Shown: positions 16,679 to 25,264 of the stretch, piece after piece
Layout of the letters: every line of letters starts with the position of its first letter
Numbering within the stretch: the first letter of the stretch is position 1
From: CAKVLG01 sp045637805
GTDB lineage: Bacteria; Bacillota; Clostridia; Christensenellales; UBA1242
Assembly: GCA_045637805.1 (NCBI GenBank)
Contig: JAZUAE010000001.1
Coordinates: forward strand, 30,102-94,101
DNA length: 64,000 bases
Direction of reading: 5' to 3'
Program-made: the position numbers and the translations under genes
Notes under the pieces: model-generated
The model's input: the letters and a program-made list of their open reading frames with translations, nothing else
Told to the model about the DNA's origin: nothing
The model's database searches: none

Positions 16679-17254
16679 TTATACCTGCATAATTTCTTTT
16701 TCTTTATTATCCATAATAGCGTCAATATTTACAATAGTTGCATCTAAAGTCTTTTGAATATCCTTCTCGTAACCCGCCATCATATCATCAGTAACAGTGC
16801 CATCTTTCTTCATTGCTTTTAAAGAATCAAGACAATCTCTACGCGCATTTCTGCAAGTAACTTTTGCATTTTCAGCAATACGCTTTGTTTCTTTAACAAG
16901 TTCGCGGCGTCTTTCCTCTGTTAATTGTGGGAAAGTAAGGCGAATAACTCTACCATCATCAGTTGGCATAATACCTATATCAGATTCAGAGATTGCTTTT
17001 CTAATATTTTTTATTAAACTTGCGTCCCACGGAGAAATAACAAGACATCTACCTTCTTGTACAGACACATTTGACATATGTGGAATAGGTGTTGGCGTTC
17101 CATAATAGTCTACTAACACTTTATCAAGTATTCTTGGATTAGCACGTCCTGCACGAATACCATCAAGCTCACCCTTAAAGAAAGTGACACCCTTTTCTAA
17201 TTCTTCTTCAAACTCCATAAAAATCATTTGAATTTCTTCTTCAATTTCAGCCAT
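16679..17254 (-). CDS. frr: Ribosome recycling factor
   Basis: A 191-residue RRF that with EF-G splits the post-termination ribosome. Family segments FKGELDGIRAGRANPRIL, the VLVDYYGTPTP strand and LTEERRRELVKETKRIAE are present. It has its own promoter after the tsf terminator. pyrH, which normally lies between tsf and frr, is not here. Confidence 0.96.
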   Translation of the reverse strand: MAEIEEEIQMIFMEFEEELEKGVTFFKGELDGIRAGRANPRILDKVLVDYYGTPTPIPHMSNVSVQEGRCLVISPWDASLIKNIRKAISESDIGIMPTDDGRVIRLTFPQLTEERRRELVKETKRIAENAKVTCRNARRDCLDSLKAMKKDGTVTDDMMAGYEKDIQKTLDATIVNIDAIMDNKEKEIMQV

Positions 17255-17285
17255 AAAAGCTCCTTTACATAAATTATATAAGTAT

Positions 17286-17315
17286 ATAATACATTAAGTA
17301 GCATTAAAGTTGCAA
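17286..17315 (-). promoter_or_regulatory. Sigma-A promoter of the frr-uppS-cdsA-rseP operon
   Basis: TTGCAA, an 18-base spacer and TATTAT are present on the minus strand, about 30 bases before the frr Shine-Dalgarno (aaaggag). Confidence 0.65.
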
Positions 17316-17348
17316 CTAAAATTAATCGAAAAATTTTAAGCACAAAAA

Positions 17349-17370
17349 AACGCGGATAAAATTCCGCGTT
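17349..17370 (-). terminator. Rho-independent terminator after tsf
   Basis: An 8-bp stem (AACGCGGA with its complement, 6-base loop) is followed by a T-run on the minus strand, ten bases past the tsf stop. Confidence 0.9.
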
Positions 17371-17380
17371 ATTGATTAAT

Positions 17381-18031
17381 TTAGTTAGCAGATTGACGAG
17401 CAACCTCTTCAACAAAATCATCTTTTCTCTTTTCTAAGCCTTCACCCATTTCGAAACGTACGAATCTACGGATAGAAATTTTCTCACCGATTTTGATTGT
17501 AGCTTCACTGATAAGAGCGTTGATTGTTTTGCTTGGATCTTTAACAAATTCTTGTTCAAGTAAGCAAACTTCTTTGTAGTATTTTTTAATTCTACCTTCA
17601 ACCATCTTTTCAGCAACAGCTTCTGGCTTACCTTCGTTAAGAGCTTGAGCTTTAAGGATTTCTTTTTCTTTTTCAATATCCTCAGCTTTAACTTCTTCAA
17701 CAGATACTACGCTTGGATTTGCAGCAGCAATGTGAAGAGCTACATCATGTCCAAGTTCTTGGAATGCAGGGCTTTTTGCAACGAAGTCTGTTTCACAGTT
17801 GATCTCTAAAAGAACACCAATCTTTCCACCCATATGAATGTAAGAGAATACAGCGCCTTCAGCAGCAACTCTGCTAGCCTTTTTAGCAGCAGCAGCTTTA
17901 CCCTTTTCACGGAGCATATCAACAGCTTTGCTCATATCACCATTACAATCTGTAAGGGCTTTTTTACAATCAAGCATACCTGCTCCAGTTTTTTCTCTAA
18001 GCTCTACTACGTCTTTTGCAGTAAATTCCAT
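17381..18031 (-). CDS. tsf: Translation elongation factor Ts
   Basis: A 216-residue EF-Ts of the short form that lacks the large C-terminal dimerisation region of the E. coli protein. The UBA-like N-terminal domain has VVELREKTGAGMLDCKKAL and the core has INCETDFVAKSPAF, which contacts EF-Tu. It exchanges GDP on EF-Tu. It lies directly after rpsB and ends at a strong terminator. Confidence 0.97.
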   Translation of the reverse strand: MEFTAKDVVELREKTGAGMLDCKKALTDCNGDMSKAVDMLREKGKAAAAKKASRVAAEGAVFSYIHMGGKIGVLLEINCETDFVAKSPAFQELGHDVALHIAAANPSVVSVEEVKAEDIEKEKEILKAQALNEGKPEAVAEKMVEGRIKKYYKEVCLLEQEFVKDPSKTINALISEATIKIGEKISIRRFVRFEMGEGLEKRKDDFVEEVARQSAN

Positions 18032-18051
18032 ATAATTTCTCCTTGAATTAA

Positions 18052-18945
18052 TTATTCTTGTTCTTCACTTTCAGTCTTAGTTTTTGGTGCAATCTTTTTT
18101 GCTTTCTTAACTACTTCTTTAACTTCTGCTACTGGCTCAGTATCTTCAGCTTTAACTTCTTCAACTGCTACAGTTTCAACAGTTTCTTCAGCTTTAGCTT
18201 CTTCAACTGCAGGTTCAGCTGCAGCTGCAGCTTCAGCCTCTTTAATCTTAGCTAAGCCTTCTTCACCCTCACGAGCTTCAATACAAGCATCAGCCATAGC
18301 ACCAGCAATAAGTTTAACAGCTCTGATAGCATCGTCATTTCCTGGAATTACATAGTCAACATCATCTGGATCACAGTTAGTGTCAACTAAACCAATAATA
18401 GGAATGTTGAGTGAACGAGCTTCTCTAACAGCAATGTATTCTTTCTTAGGGTCTACTACAAAAAGAACGCCTGGAAGAGTTCTCATTTCTTTGATACCAC
18501 CAAGGTTAGCTTCAAGCTTATCACGCTCAGCGATTAAGTTTGCAACTTCTTTCTTTGGAAGAAGATCGAACTCACCATTTGTTTCCATTTGGTTAAGTTT
18601 TGCAAGTCTATCAACTCTTGAACGGATAGTTTTGAAGTTTGTAAGCGTACCACCGAGCCAACGGTTGCCCATGTAGAACATTCCGCATCTCTGTGCTTCT
18701 TCAATAACAGCATCTTTAGCTTGCTTTTTTGTACCAACAAAAAGTGCAGATTTACCAGATTCAACGATTGATTTCATTGCAGCATAAGCTTCATCAATTA
18801 AACCAACTGTTGTCTCGAGATCAAGAATATAAATATCATTACGTGCTGTAAAAATATATTTCTTCATCTTTGGATTCCACTTGCGTGTTGGGTGACCAAA
18901 ATGAACACCAGCTTCGAGTAATTGTTTCATAGATACTACTGACAT
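18052..18945 (-). CDS. rpsB: 30S ribosomal protein S2 with acidic C-terminal extension
   Basis: Residues 1-230 are a standard S2: the start SMKQLLEAGVHFGHPTRKWNPKM, FVGTKKQAKDAV, and the NIPIIGLVDTNCDPDDVDY motif. A further 65 residues form a low-complexity tail rich in Glu, Ala, Val and Lys (AVEEAKAEETVE type). Such tails are common in some Clostridia but are not needed for the fold. The gene has its own promoter and a structured leader that could mediate autoregulation. Confidence 0.96.
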   Translation of the reverse strand: MSVVSMKQLLEAGVHFGHPTRKWNPKMKKYIFTARNDIYILDLETTVGLIDEAYAAMKSIVESGKSALFVGTKKQAKDAVIEEAQRCGMFYMGNRWLGGTLTNFKTIRSRVDRLAKLNQMETNGEFDLLPKKEVANLIAERDKLEANLGGIKEMRTLPGVLFVVDPKKEYIAVREARSLNIPIIGLVDTNCDPDDVDYVIPGNDDAIRAVKLIAGAMADACIEAREGEEGLAKIKEAEAAAAAEPAVEEAKAEETVETVAVEEVKAEDTEPVAEVKEVVKKAKKIAPKTKTESEEQE

Positions 18946-18972
18946 ACTTTTTCCCTCCTAGTTTATTTCCTC

Positions 18973-19029
18973 CTTGGTTTCATCTAGGTTTATAACCAAA
19001 TTTTGGCACTAGTAAACCTATCCACCAAG
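18973..19029 (-). promoter_or_regulatory. Candidate structured leader of rpsB
   Basis: The transcript upstream of rpsB can fold into nested stems: an outer CTTGGT/ACCAAG (19024-19029 with 18973-18978), a second TAGGTTTA/TAAACCTA-type stem (19013-19019 with 18986-18992), and an inner CCAAAATTTGG palindrome. The fold sits between the promoter and two Shine-Dalgarno-like ggagg sites. Position suggests an S2-responsive leader, but I cannot match it to a described family. Confidence 0.5.
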
Positions 19030-19043
19030 TGTGTGATGCAAGT

Positions 19044-19072
19044 AATATAACATAGTGTGCAAAAAATTGCAA
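19044..19072 (-). promoter_or_regulatory. Sigma-A promoter of rpsB-tsf
   Basis: TTGCAA, a 17-base spacer and TATATT are present on the minus strand; transcription should start near 19037. Confidence 0.75.
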
Positions 19073-19102
19073 GTAAGTTTAATAAATTTTATTTATAAAT
19101 AA

Positions 19103-19139
19103 TAAAAAAACTAGATGCCTAGCACCTAGTTTTTATTTT
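19103..19139 (-). terminator. Terminator after the DUF1292 gene
   Basis: A stem of nine A/T-rich pairs closing on CTAG (AAAACTAG with CTAGTTTT) lies directly after the stop of the 19139-19477 gene and is followed by T residues on the minus strand. Confidence 0.7.
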
Positions 19140-19477
19140 TAGTTACCTTGAGTTTCAGATTCGTCAATCAATTTGTTATATTCAACAAATACTGCATCAA
19201 TAATTGAATCATCAAGTTCAATTTCAAACTTATCTTCTCCATCTTTACCACGAGTAACTTTAAAGATTAAAGCTTCATCTTCATCCATTCCTTCAATCAA
19301 ATTGACAGGTTGTAAAATTGCATAGAAATTGCCACGATACGCAATACCAGCAACCTCAATAAAGTCAACTTCCTCACCATTATCAGTTACAAGAGTAATA
19401 ACATCGTCATCATCGTTAATCATATGATCTATAGAATCTGGAGTTTCTTCATTTATCATTTTGTTTTCTTCGTTCAT
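19139..19477 (-). CDS. DUF1292 family acidic protein
   Basis: A 112-residue very acidic protein of the DUF1292 (YrzB-like) family. The core reads ITLVTDNGEEVDFIEVAGI, followed by YAILQPV and DEALIFKV, typical of the family. The function is unknown. It is found downstream of ruvX, as in many Firmicutes (alaS-yrzL-yrrK-yrzB order), and is cotranscribed with it. Confidence 0.8.
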   Translation of the reverse strand: MNEENKMINEETPDSIDHMINDDDDVITLVTDNGEEVDFIEVAGIAYRGNFYAILQPVNLIEGMDEDEALIFKVTRGKDGEDKFEIELDDSIIDAVFVEYNKLIDESETQGN

Positions 19478-19541
19478 AATTTACACCTTCCTTAACTTTA
19501 TTATAAACAAAAAATAATAGTTTGACAAACAATTTACGTCT

Positions 19542-19883
19542 TTATTCTTTATTTTTTAAATTTGCTGACATCTCTTCTTCATCCATAGTCTCATTATAAG
19601 CGTCAACAACTTCATTCATTAAATCGATGTCTGGAATAAAATCAATTTGAACTAATTCACTATTTTTCGGGTCAATATTGTATGTAATTTTAAAAAGAAC
19701 CACCTCGTTTTCTCCCATAATTGACTTGTCAATATATTTTGGTCTAGCCAAACACCAAGCCCAATCCTTTGATTCTTCATATATTAATGTGTTAAAAACA
19801 AATGCGTAAATCTCACCTTTTTTGCCTGGTACTGAAAATTCTCCAAATGTTTCTACAACTTGTTTGCTTGTAAATTTTTTCAT
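19542..19883 (-). CDS. Hypothetical acidic protein, possibly a DUF1292 relative
   Basis: I do not recognise this 113-residue protein. It has the same general pattern as its DUF1292 neighbour: a beta-rich acidic core with YAFVFNTLIYEESKDWAW, EVVLFKITY and an acidic C-terminal helix. It lies between ruvX and the DUF1292 gene, all on one strand with short gaps. A diverged paralogue of DUF1292 is possible. Start ATG at 19883 is preceded by a modest taggtag. Confidence 0.6.
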   Translation of the reverse strand: MKKFTSKQVVETFGEFSVPGKKGEIYAFVFNTLIYEESKDWAWCLARPKYIDKSIMGENEVVLFKITYNIDPKNSELVQIDFIPDIDLMNEVVDAYNETMDEEEMSANLKNKE

Positions 19884-19891
19884 ATTTCTAC

Positions 19892-20308
19892 CTAATCCTT
19901 TTTTGGTTTATCTAAATATGCTTGAAGAATTATAGTTGCAGCGATTCTATCAATAACATTCTTTCTATCTTTTCTTCGCATATCTGCTTCTAATAGGATA
20001 CGCTCAGCCGAAACAGTTGTCAACCTTTCGTCTTGAAAATATATAGGTAATTTTGTATACTTTTCGAGTTCTGCGGCAAATTCTCGTACCATTTGAACGC
20101 TCTGTCCTTCAGTTCCGTCCATCTTTAATGGAAGTCCTAAAACAAAGCCATCTGCTTCAAGTTTTTGCGCTAGGTCTGACATATATTTAGCATCTGCTGT
20201 TAAATTTTTCCTCGTATACACTTGATATGCACTGGCAATAATGCCAAGAATATCTGAAGTTGCAACTCCTATTCTTACTGTACCTATATCTAGACCAATC
20301 TTCTTCAT
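19892..20308 (-). CDS. ruvX: Holliday junction resolvase-like RNase RuvX/YqgF
   Basis: A 138-residue RNase H-fold nuclease. The start MKKIGLDIGTVRIGVATSD contains the catalytic Asp; GLPLKMDGTEG, the DERLTTVSAE motif and a C-terminal DRIAATIILQAYL follow. Members process pre-16S rRNA or resolve junctions. It is followed at 8 bases by the small acidic protein gene. Confidence 0.94.
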   Translation of the reverse strand: MKKIGLDIGTVRIGVATSDILGIIASAYQVYTRKNLTADAKYMSDLAQKLEADGFVLGLPLKMDGTEGQSVQMVREFAAELEKYTKLPIYFQDERLTTVSAERILLEADMRRKDRKNVIDRIAATIILQAYLDKPKKD

Positions 20309-20367
20309 AAGTTCTCCTCAGTCTCAGGATATCAAAATTGAAAAAATTTGTCTACTATTTTAATCTC

Positions 20368-20583
20368 TTACTTTTTTAATTTTTTTGCAACGTTATCGAT
20401 TTTATCTGCAGTTTCTTCCATTTTATCTGCAGCACTTTCTTTGATTTCTTCAATTTTTTGTTCAGCCATATTTTTACCCTTTTGAAGAGTCTTCTCAACT
20501 TTTTTGTTGGTGATTACTATTATGCCACCAACGACTACGCCGACTAAAAATGAAGTGATACTACACTTAATACATTCGCACAT
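20368..20583 (-). CDS. Small YtxH-like membrane protein
   Basis: A 71-residue protein with one N-terminal membrane helix containing GVVVGGIIV (residues 13-25), then a Lys/Glu-rich amphipathic helix of about 40 residues. This is the general YtxH-domain pattern. Function is unknown; such proteins are often stress-induced. The N terminus has two Cys (MCECIKC), which is odd for this type. Confidence 0.6.
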   Translation of the reverse strand: MCECIKCSITSFLVGVVVGGIIVITNKKVEKTLQKGKNMAEQKIEEIKESAADKMEETADKIDNVAKKLKK

Positions 20584-20643
20584 ACTTTTGCACCTCCCTT
20601 ATCTCTAGTATGTCGAAATTTGTCAAAATTATACACAAACAAA

Positions 20644-20663
20644 AAAGCACCCCTTAGCGCTTT
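20644..20663 (-). terminator. Terminator after nifU
   Basis: AAAGCGC and GTGCTTT form a 7-bp stem with one G-U pair directly after the nifU stop, followed by T residues on the minus strand. Confidence 0.6.
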
Positions 20664-21030
20664 ATTTGTTATTTTTATTATAATCTTCAATCATATCTTG
20701 TATAGTTGCAACAATCAACTCTGGTATATACATCTTAATTTCAGGAAGTTCACCAGTAAGTGCTAAAATATCTTTTTCAGTAATTTTTGCAGCTTCACTT
20801 AGAGTCTTACCTATAATTTCTCTTGTTGCCATACTTGTTGCAGCAATGGCTGCAGCACAACCGAATGTTTGAAACTTAGCGTCCATAATTCTATTATTTT
20901 CAACTTTTACAAAGATTTTAACTATTTCACCACAAACATCACTTACAATTTTACCAACAGCACTTGCGCCTTTGATAACACCTACATTGTCTGGGTTATA
21001 AAATTCATTTAAAATATTCTCGTTATACAT
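20662..21030 (-). CDS. NifU/IscU-like scaffold protein lacking the third cysteine
   Basis: A 122-residue homologue of the IscU/NifU N-terminal scaffold for iron-sulfur clusters. The start NPDNVGVIKGASAVGKI, VCGEIVKI (Cys33) and FQTFGCAAAIAATSM (Cys58) fit. The normal third site, HCS after a LPPxK motif, reads YIP here (LPEIKMYIPEL, residues 95-105), so both the conserved His and Cys are gone; the Asp after Cys33 is Glu. It is two bases from nifS, so it is its partner. It may use another ligand or play a modified role. Confidence 0.88.
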   Translation of the reverse strand: MYNENILNEFYNPDNVGVIKGASAVGKIVSDVCGEIVKIFVKVENNRIMDAKFQTFGCAAAIAATSMATREIIGKTLSEAAKITEKDILALTGELPEIKMYIPELIVATIQDMIEDYNKNNK

Positions 21031-21031
21031 A

Positions 21032-22219
21032 CTACAATTCCACCTTATTTTTATAGATTCTTATTGCAGAAATACTACGCAATTTTTTTACACATTTTCT
21101 AACAGCTTCTGCCACATAATCAACTTCTTCTTTCGTTGTAGACTTACCTATTGTAAATCTAATTGTTGATCTAGCAACATCTTCATCTAATCCCATTGAT
21201 GTAAGCACATGTGATGGTGTAAGAGATATTGACGCGCAAGCTGAACTTGTAGAAACAAAAATCCCTTCTTTGTCCAAAAGCAGCACTAAAGCCTCTCCTT
21301 CAACACCCTCAAAAGAAATACTAACATTGTTTGGAATACGCTGAGTTGAATGTCCGTTTAATGCAATATTGTGAATTTTTTCTGAAATAGTTTTTAAGAA
21401 ATATCTACGGATAGATTTCATATACTTGATATCTTCTTCAATATTTGAGCAAGCAAGTTCTACGGCTTTGCCCATACCAACACAAGCTGGTACATTTACT
21501 GTTCCTGCACGTTTACCAAATTCTTGTTCGCCACCATCAATAAGATTGTCAATCTTTACACCTTTTTTTACATAAAGCGCACCAACACCCTTTGGTCCAT
21601 ATATTTTGTGTGCAGAAATAGACAAAGAATCAATACCTATTTCTTTTACATCTATCGGAATATTTCCGATAGCACTAATAGCGTCCGTGTGGAAAATTAC
21701 ATCATTCGCCTTAGCAAGCTCAGCGATGGCACGGATAGGTTCAAGTGTTCCAACAATATTATTTGCTGTCATTATAGAAATTAAAATAGTATCTGGTCCT
21801 ATTGATTTTATAATTTCAGCATAATTAACAACACCTTTTTCATCTACAGGAATATAAGTAACTTTAAAACCTTCTTTTTCTAAAGTTTTACAAGATTCAA
21901 GCACTGATGGGTGCTCAATACTGCTAGTAATGATATGGTTTCCCTTATCCTTGTTTGCTTTTGCTAATCCTTTAATTGCCCAATTGTTAGCCTCAGAGCC
22001 GCCAGAAGTAAAATAGATCTCATCAGCGTCTGCACCGATCGCATTAGCAATTTTTTCTCTAGCCTCCATTAAAGCACTGTCCGCCTCAACACCAAGAGAA
22101 TATATACTTGATGTGTTGCCATAATATTTTGTATACGCATCTAACATTTCTCTATAAACTTCACTTGATATAGGTGAAGTTGCTGCATAATCTAAATAAA
22201 CCTTCTTTTGTTTTTCCAT
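21032..22219 (-). CDS. Cysteine desulfurase (NifS/IscS)
   Basis: A PLP enzyme of 395 residues that takes sulfur from cysteine for iron-sulfur clusters and tRNA thiolation. Visible motifs: LDYAATSP start, TSGGSEANNWAIKG, SISAHKIYGPKGVGAL with the PLP Lys, and SSACAS with the catalytic Cys. I set the start at the ATG at 22219, which has ggaaggtg six bases upstream; a GTG start nine bases earlier overlaps that site. It has a strong promoter of its own and pairs with the nifU-like gene. Confidence 0.95.
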   Translation of the reverse strand: MEKQKKVYLDYAATSPISSEVYREMLDAYTKYYGNTSSIYSLGVEADSALMEAREKIANAIGADADEIYFTSGGSEANNWAIKGLAKANKDKGNHIITSSIEHPSVLESCKTLEKEGFKVTYIPVDEKGVVNYAEIIKSIGPDTILISIMTANNIVGTLEPIRAIAELAKANDVIFHTDAISAIGNIPIDVKEIGIDSLSISAHKIYGPKGVGALYVKKGVKIDNLIDGGEQEFGKRAGTVNVPACVGMGKAVELACSNIEEDIKYMKSIRRYFLKTISEKIHNIALNGHSTQRIPNNVSISFEGVEGEALVLLLDKEGIFVSTSSACASISLTPSHVLTSMGLDEDVARSTIRFTIGKSTTKEEVDYVAEAVRKCVKKLRSISAIRIYKNKVEL

Positions 22220-22242
22220 CTCGTGCACCTTCCTTTTGTTTA

Positions 22243-22271
22243 ATATTATCAGAAAGGTTATTATTAGTCAA
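22243..22271 (-). promoter_or_regulatory. Sigma-A promoter of nifS-nifU
   Basis: TTGACT, a 17-base spacer and TAATAT are present on the minus strand, ahead of the nifS Shine-Dalgarno. Confidence 0.8.
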
Positions 22272-22291
22272 TACAAGAAAAATAAAAAAAT

Positions 22292-22346
22292 GCGATTTTT
22301 TAGCATTATTTTATAGTTATAACTATAAATATAGCCCAAAAACCGC
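22292..22346 (-). terminator. Terminator after trxA
   Basis: GCGGTTTTT pairs with AAAAATCGC (one G-U) around a large loop that itself contains the palindrome ATAGTTATAACTAT; a T-run follows on the minus strand. It separates the hisS-trxA end from nifS. Confidence 0.65.
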
Positions 22347-22353
22347 AATTTTA

Positions 22354-22674
22354 CTATTTGCAATTATTTGTTATAAAATATTTTAATTCGTTTTCACTCA
22401 TATATCCAGACCTTCTTGCAACTTCCTGCCCATTTTTAAAAATTACAAGTGTAGGAATGGTATAAATTTTGTTTTCAATTGCTATCTGCTGATTACTGTC
22501 GATATCTACTTTTACAAAATCAATATTATCTGAAAGTTCAGCACTGACTTTTTCAAACACCGGGGCAAGCATCTTGCATGGACCACACCATGTTGCCCAA
22601 AAGTCCACAACAACATACTTTTCTTGATTTATAACATTTATAAAATCTTTTCCTGATATATTTTGCATTTTCAT
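22354..22674 (-). CDS. trxA: Thioredoxin
   Basis: A 106-residue thioredoxin with the redox motif WCGPC at residues 29-33 in the usual context VVDFWATWCGPCKML. A cis-Pro segment (YTIPTLVIFKNGQ) and the C-terminal helix complete the fold. It keeps cytoplasmic disulfides reduced. It is the last gene of the run that begins with comM, four bases after hisS. Confidence 0.96.
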   Translation of the reverse strand: MKMQNISGKDFINVINQEKYVVVDFWATWCGPCKMLAPVFEKVSAELSDNIDFVKVDIDSNQQIAIENKIYTIPTLVIFKNGQEVARRSGYMSENELKYFITNNCK

Positions 22675-22678
22675 TCCC

Positions 22679-23941
22679 CTATATCATACTTTGCATTGTG
22701 TTAATTATTGCTTTAGCGCCAAGTTGACACTCAACCGTTGCACCATCAGCCATTCTTTTAACTAAAACTCTACCTGTTTGAAGCTCAGTTTCACCAAGTA
22801 CAACAATAAATTTAGCACCGATCTTATTAGCATATTTCATTTGTGCCTTAAAACTTCTGTCCATTAAATCGTAATCACAAGCCATGCCTAAAGCACGAAT
22901 CTCATTTGCTAAACGTATTGTACTACTTAATACTTGACTATTTTGAGAAACAATATACAAATTGTTGTAGTCTGGTAATCTTACTGGGACATTATTCTTC
23001 TCTAAAAGCAATAATAAATGCTCAATACCAAGCCCTACGCCAACAGCTGGAAGCGACTTTCCACCAAGCCCCTCAATAAGCCCATCATATCTTCCGCCGC
23101 CACAAATAACATTAAGTGCACCCTTTTCAGTTGTTAAAAATTCAAATACTGTTCTTGTGTAATAATCAATACCACGAACTAAATTTACATTAATTGCATA
23201 TTTTACACCAGCATTATCAAGGCAAGATTTTACGCCCTCAAAATGGTTTTTACAGTCATCACAAAGATAATCAATAGGTTTTGGAGCGCTCTCCTTAAAT
23301 TTCTTGCAACCTTCTTCTTTGCAGTCAAGCAATCTAAGTGCATTCTTTTGGTAACGAACCTTACAATCTTCACACATTGTGTTTATATATTTTGAGTAGT
23401 ATGCTTTTAGTTCTTCTAAATATCTTTTTCTACAATCTGGGCAACCGATTGAATTTATATTAATTGTATAGTTGTGGAAGTTGAGTTTATCAAGTACCAT
23501 TTTTATAGTACCTATAACCTCTGCATCCATTGCTGGAGAATACGAACCAAAAGCTTCAATTGAAAACTGATGGTGTTCACGAAGTCTACCTGTTTGTGGT
23601 CTTTCATATCTAAAACATGGCGTATATGTAAACAACTTTAAAGGCAAAGCTTCATTATCTAAACCATTTTCAACAACCGCTCTTGCAATAGACGCGGTAC
23701 CTTCAGGTTTAAGTGTTAAACTTCTTTCACCCTTATCCATAAAAGTATACATTTCTTTATTTACTATATCTGAGCCTTCACCAACACCACGAACAAACAA
23801 CTCTGTATGTTCAAATACAGGAGTTCTAATCTCTTTAAAATCACGAATACGAAGAGTATCGCGAATAATAGATTCTACTGCTGTCCAAACGTCAATCTCG
23901 CCTGGAAGTACATCTTTTGTTCCTTTTGGTCTAATAATCAT
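22679..23941 (-). CDS. hisS: Histidine--tRNA ligase
   Basis: A 420-residue class II aminoacyl-tRNA synthetase. It has the start IIRPKGTKDVLPGE, motif 2 region FTYTPCFRYERPQTGRLREHHQF, and the HisRS motifs LVRGIDYYTRTVFEF and GGGRYDGLI. A C-terminal anticodon-binding domain follows (from about 330). A four-Cys insert is seen at C-x2-C spacing (TMCEDCKVRY and DYLCDDCKNHF), typical of the clostridial form. Confidence 0.97.
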   Translation of the reverse strand: MIIRPKGTKDVLPGEIDVWTAVESIIRDTLRIRDFKEIRTPVFEHTELFVRGVGEGSDIVNKEMYTFMDKGERSLTLKPEGTASIARAVVENGLDNEALPLKLFTYTPCFRYERPQTGRLREHHQFSIEAFGSYSPAMDAEVIGTIKMVLDKLNFHNYTININSIGCPDCRKRYLEELKAYYSKYINTMCEDCKVRYQKNALRLLDCKEEGCKKFKESAPKPIDYLCDDCKNHFEGVKSCLDNAGVKYAINVNLVRGIDYYTRTVFEFLTTEKGALNVICGGGRYDGLIEGLGGKSLPAVGVGLGIEHLLLLLEKNNVPVRLPDYNNLYIVSQNSQVLSSTIRLANEIRALGMACDYDLMDRSFKAQMKYANKIGAKFIVVLGETELQTGRVLVKRMADGATVECQLGAKAIINTMQSMI

Positions 23942-23951
23942 ATCGTTCTCC

Positions 23952-25262
23952 TTATAAGATATATTTTTTCAAATCGTATTCTTTAATTAATTTTTCTAAA
24001 TGTTTTTGCACATAATTTTTATCAATTACAACCTCAACAGGAGGAAGATCACTGCAAGCATTGAATGAAATATCATCGAGTAGTGTTTCCATAATTGTAT
24101 GCAATCTTCTAGCTCCTATATTTTCACGAGTATCATTCTCAAGAGCTGTAATTTTTGCAATTTCACGAATAGCATCTGGTTTAAATTTGAGGTTTATATT
24201 ATCAACTGCAAGCAAACTTGTATATTGATTAATTAAAGAGTTTTCTGTTGTGCTCAATATTTTTTCAAAATCAGATTCTGTTAATGAATTCAATTCTACA
24301 ACGACTGGGAATCTACCCTGAAGTTCTGGAATTAAATCCTCTATTCTTGATATATGGAACGCGCCAGCTGCAATGAATAAAATAAAATCTGTTTTAAGTG
24401 GTCCATATTTTGTATTAACTGTAGAACCTTCAACTATAGGAAGAATATCTCTTTGCACGCCTTCTCTTGAAACATCATTGTTATTTGCATTGCCTTTAGC
24501 CGCAATTTTATCAATTTCATCAATAAAGACAATTCCCTCTTGCTCAGCTCTGCGTAAAGCTTCCGCATTTACACTATCAAGATCAATCAAACGATCACAT
24601 TCTTCGGCAAGCAACATTTTTCTAGCATCAGCAATAGTAAACTTTTTACGTTTTCTATTTTTTGGCATAATTCCGCCAAGAATTTCACCAATGTTAATTT
24701 CAACACCCATACCTTGCATCATCTGCATTTGTGCAGGAGCTTCAACCACATCAATTTCTATTTCTTTATTTTCAAATGCACCATTTTTTAAATTTTCTTC
24801 TATGTATTCACGAAGTTCATTATCTGTTCTAGTAGAGTCAGTTTTTCTAAGTTGCATGAAAAGTTGTTGTTTAATTCTTTCATCAACAGCTTTTGCGGCC
24901 TGTTCTTTAACGCCTTCATATCTCTCACTCTTAACAAGTCTAATAGCCTCTTCAACAAGATCACGAATCATTGATTCAACATCGCGACCAACATATCCAA
25001 CTTCAGTGTATTTTGTAGCCTCTACTTTTACAAAAGGTGCTTTTACAAGCTTAGCTAAGCGTCTAGCTATCTCTGTTTTACCAACACCTGTAGGACCTTT
25101 CATAATAATATTTTTAGGTGTTACTTCTTCTTGCATTTTTGGGTCAAGTTTACTTCTTCTATATCTATTTCTAAGAGCTATTGCTACAGAATGCTTTGCT
25201 CCTTCTTGACCTATTATATATTTATCTAATTCATGTACAATTTGTTTTGGTGATAATTGCAT
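23952..25262 (-). CDS. hslU: HslU (ClpY) ATPase of the HslUV protease
   Basis: A 436-residue AAA+ unfoldase. Walker A GPTGVGKT is at 56-63, Walker B GIVFIDEIDKIA near 245, and the I domain lies between them. The C terminus EYDLKKYIL docks into HslV pores, as in the family. It is two bases from hslV, so the two subunits are made together. Confidence 0.97.
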   Translation of the reverse strand: MQLSPKQIVHELDKYIIGQEGAKHSVAIALRNRYRRSKLDPKMQEEVTPKNIIMKGPTGVGKTEIARRLAKLVKAPFVKVEATKYTEVGYVGRDVESMIRDLVEEAIRLVKSERYEGVKEQAAKAVDERIKQQLFMQLRKTDSTRTDNELREYIEENLKNGAFENKEIEIDVVEAPAQMQMMQGMGVEINIGEILGGIMPKNRKRKKFTIADARKMLLAEECDRLIDLDSVNAEALRRAEQEGIVFIDEIDKIAAKGNANNNDVSREGVQRDILPIVEGSTVNTKYGPLKTDFILFIAAGAFHISRIEDLIPELQGRFPVVVELNSLTESDFEKILSTTENSLINQYTSLLAVDNINLKFKPDAIREIAKITALENDTRENIGARRLHTIMETLLDDISFNACSDLPPVEVVIDKNYVQKHLEKLIKEYDLKKYIL

Positions 25263-25264
25263 AA

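Noticed and set aside
22300..22346. ATAGTTATAACTAT palindrome as an operator
   Set aside because: It lies inside the loop of the trxA terminator, so folding explains it better, and it is on the far side of the nifS promoter.
24373..25209. 278-codon plus-strand frame opposite hslU
   Set aside because: It is antisense to a highly conserved gene in the strongest shadow frame; the Ser/Leu-rich product has no recognisable feature.
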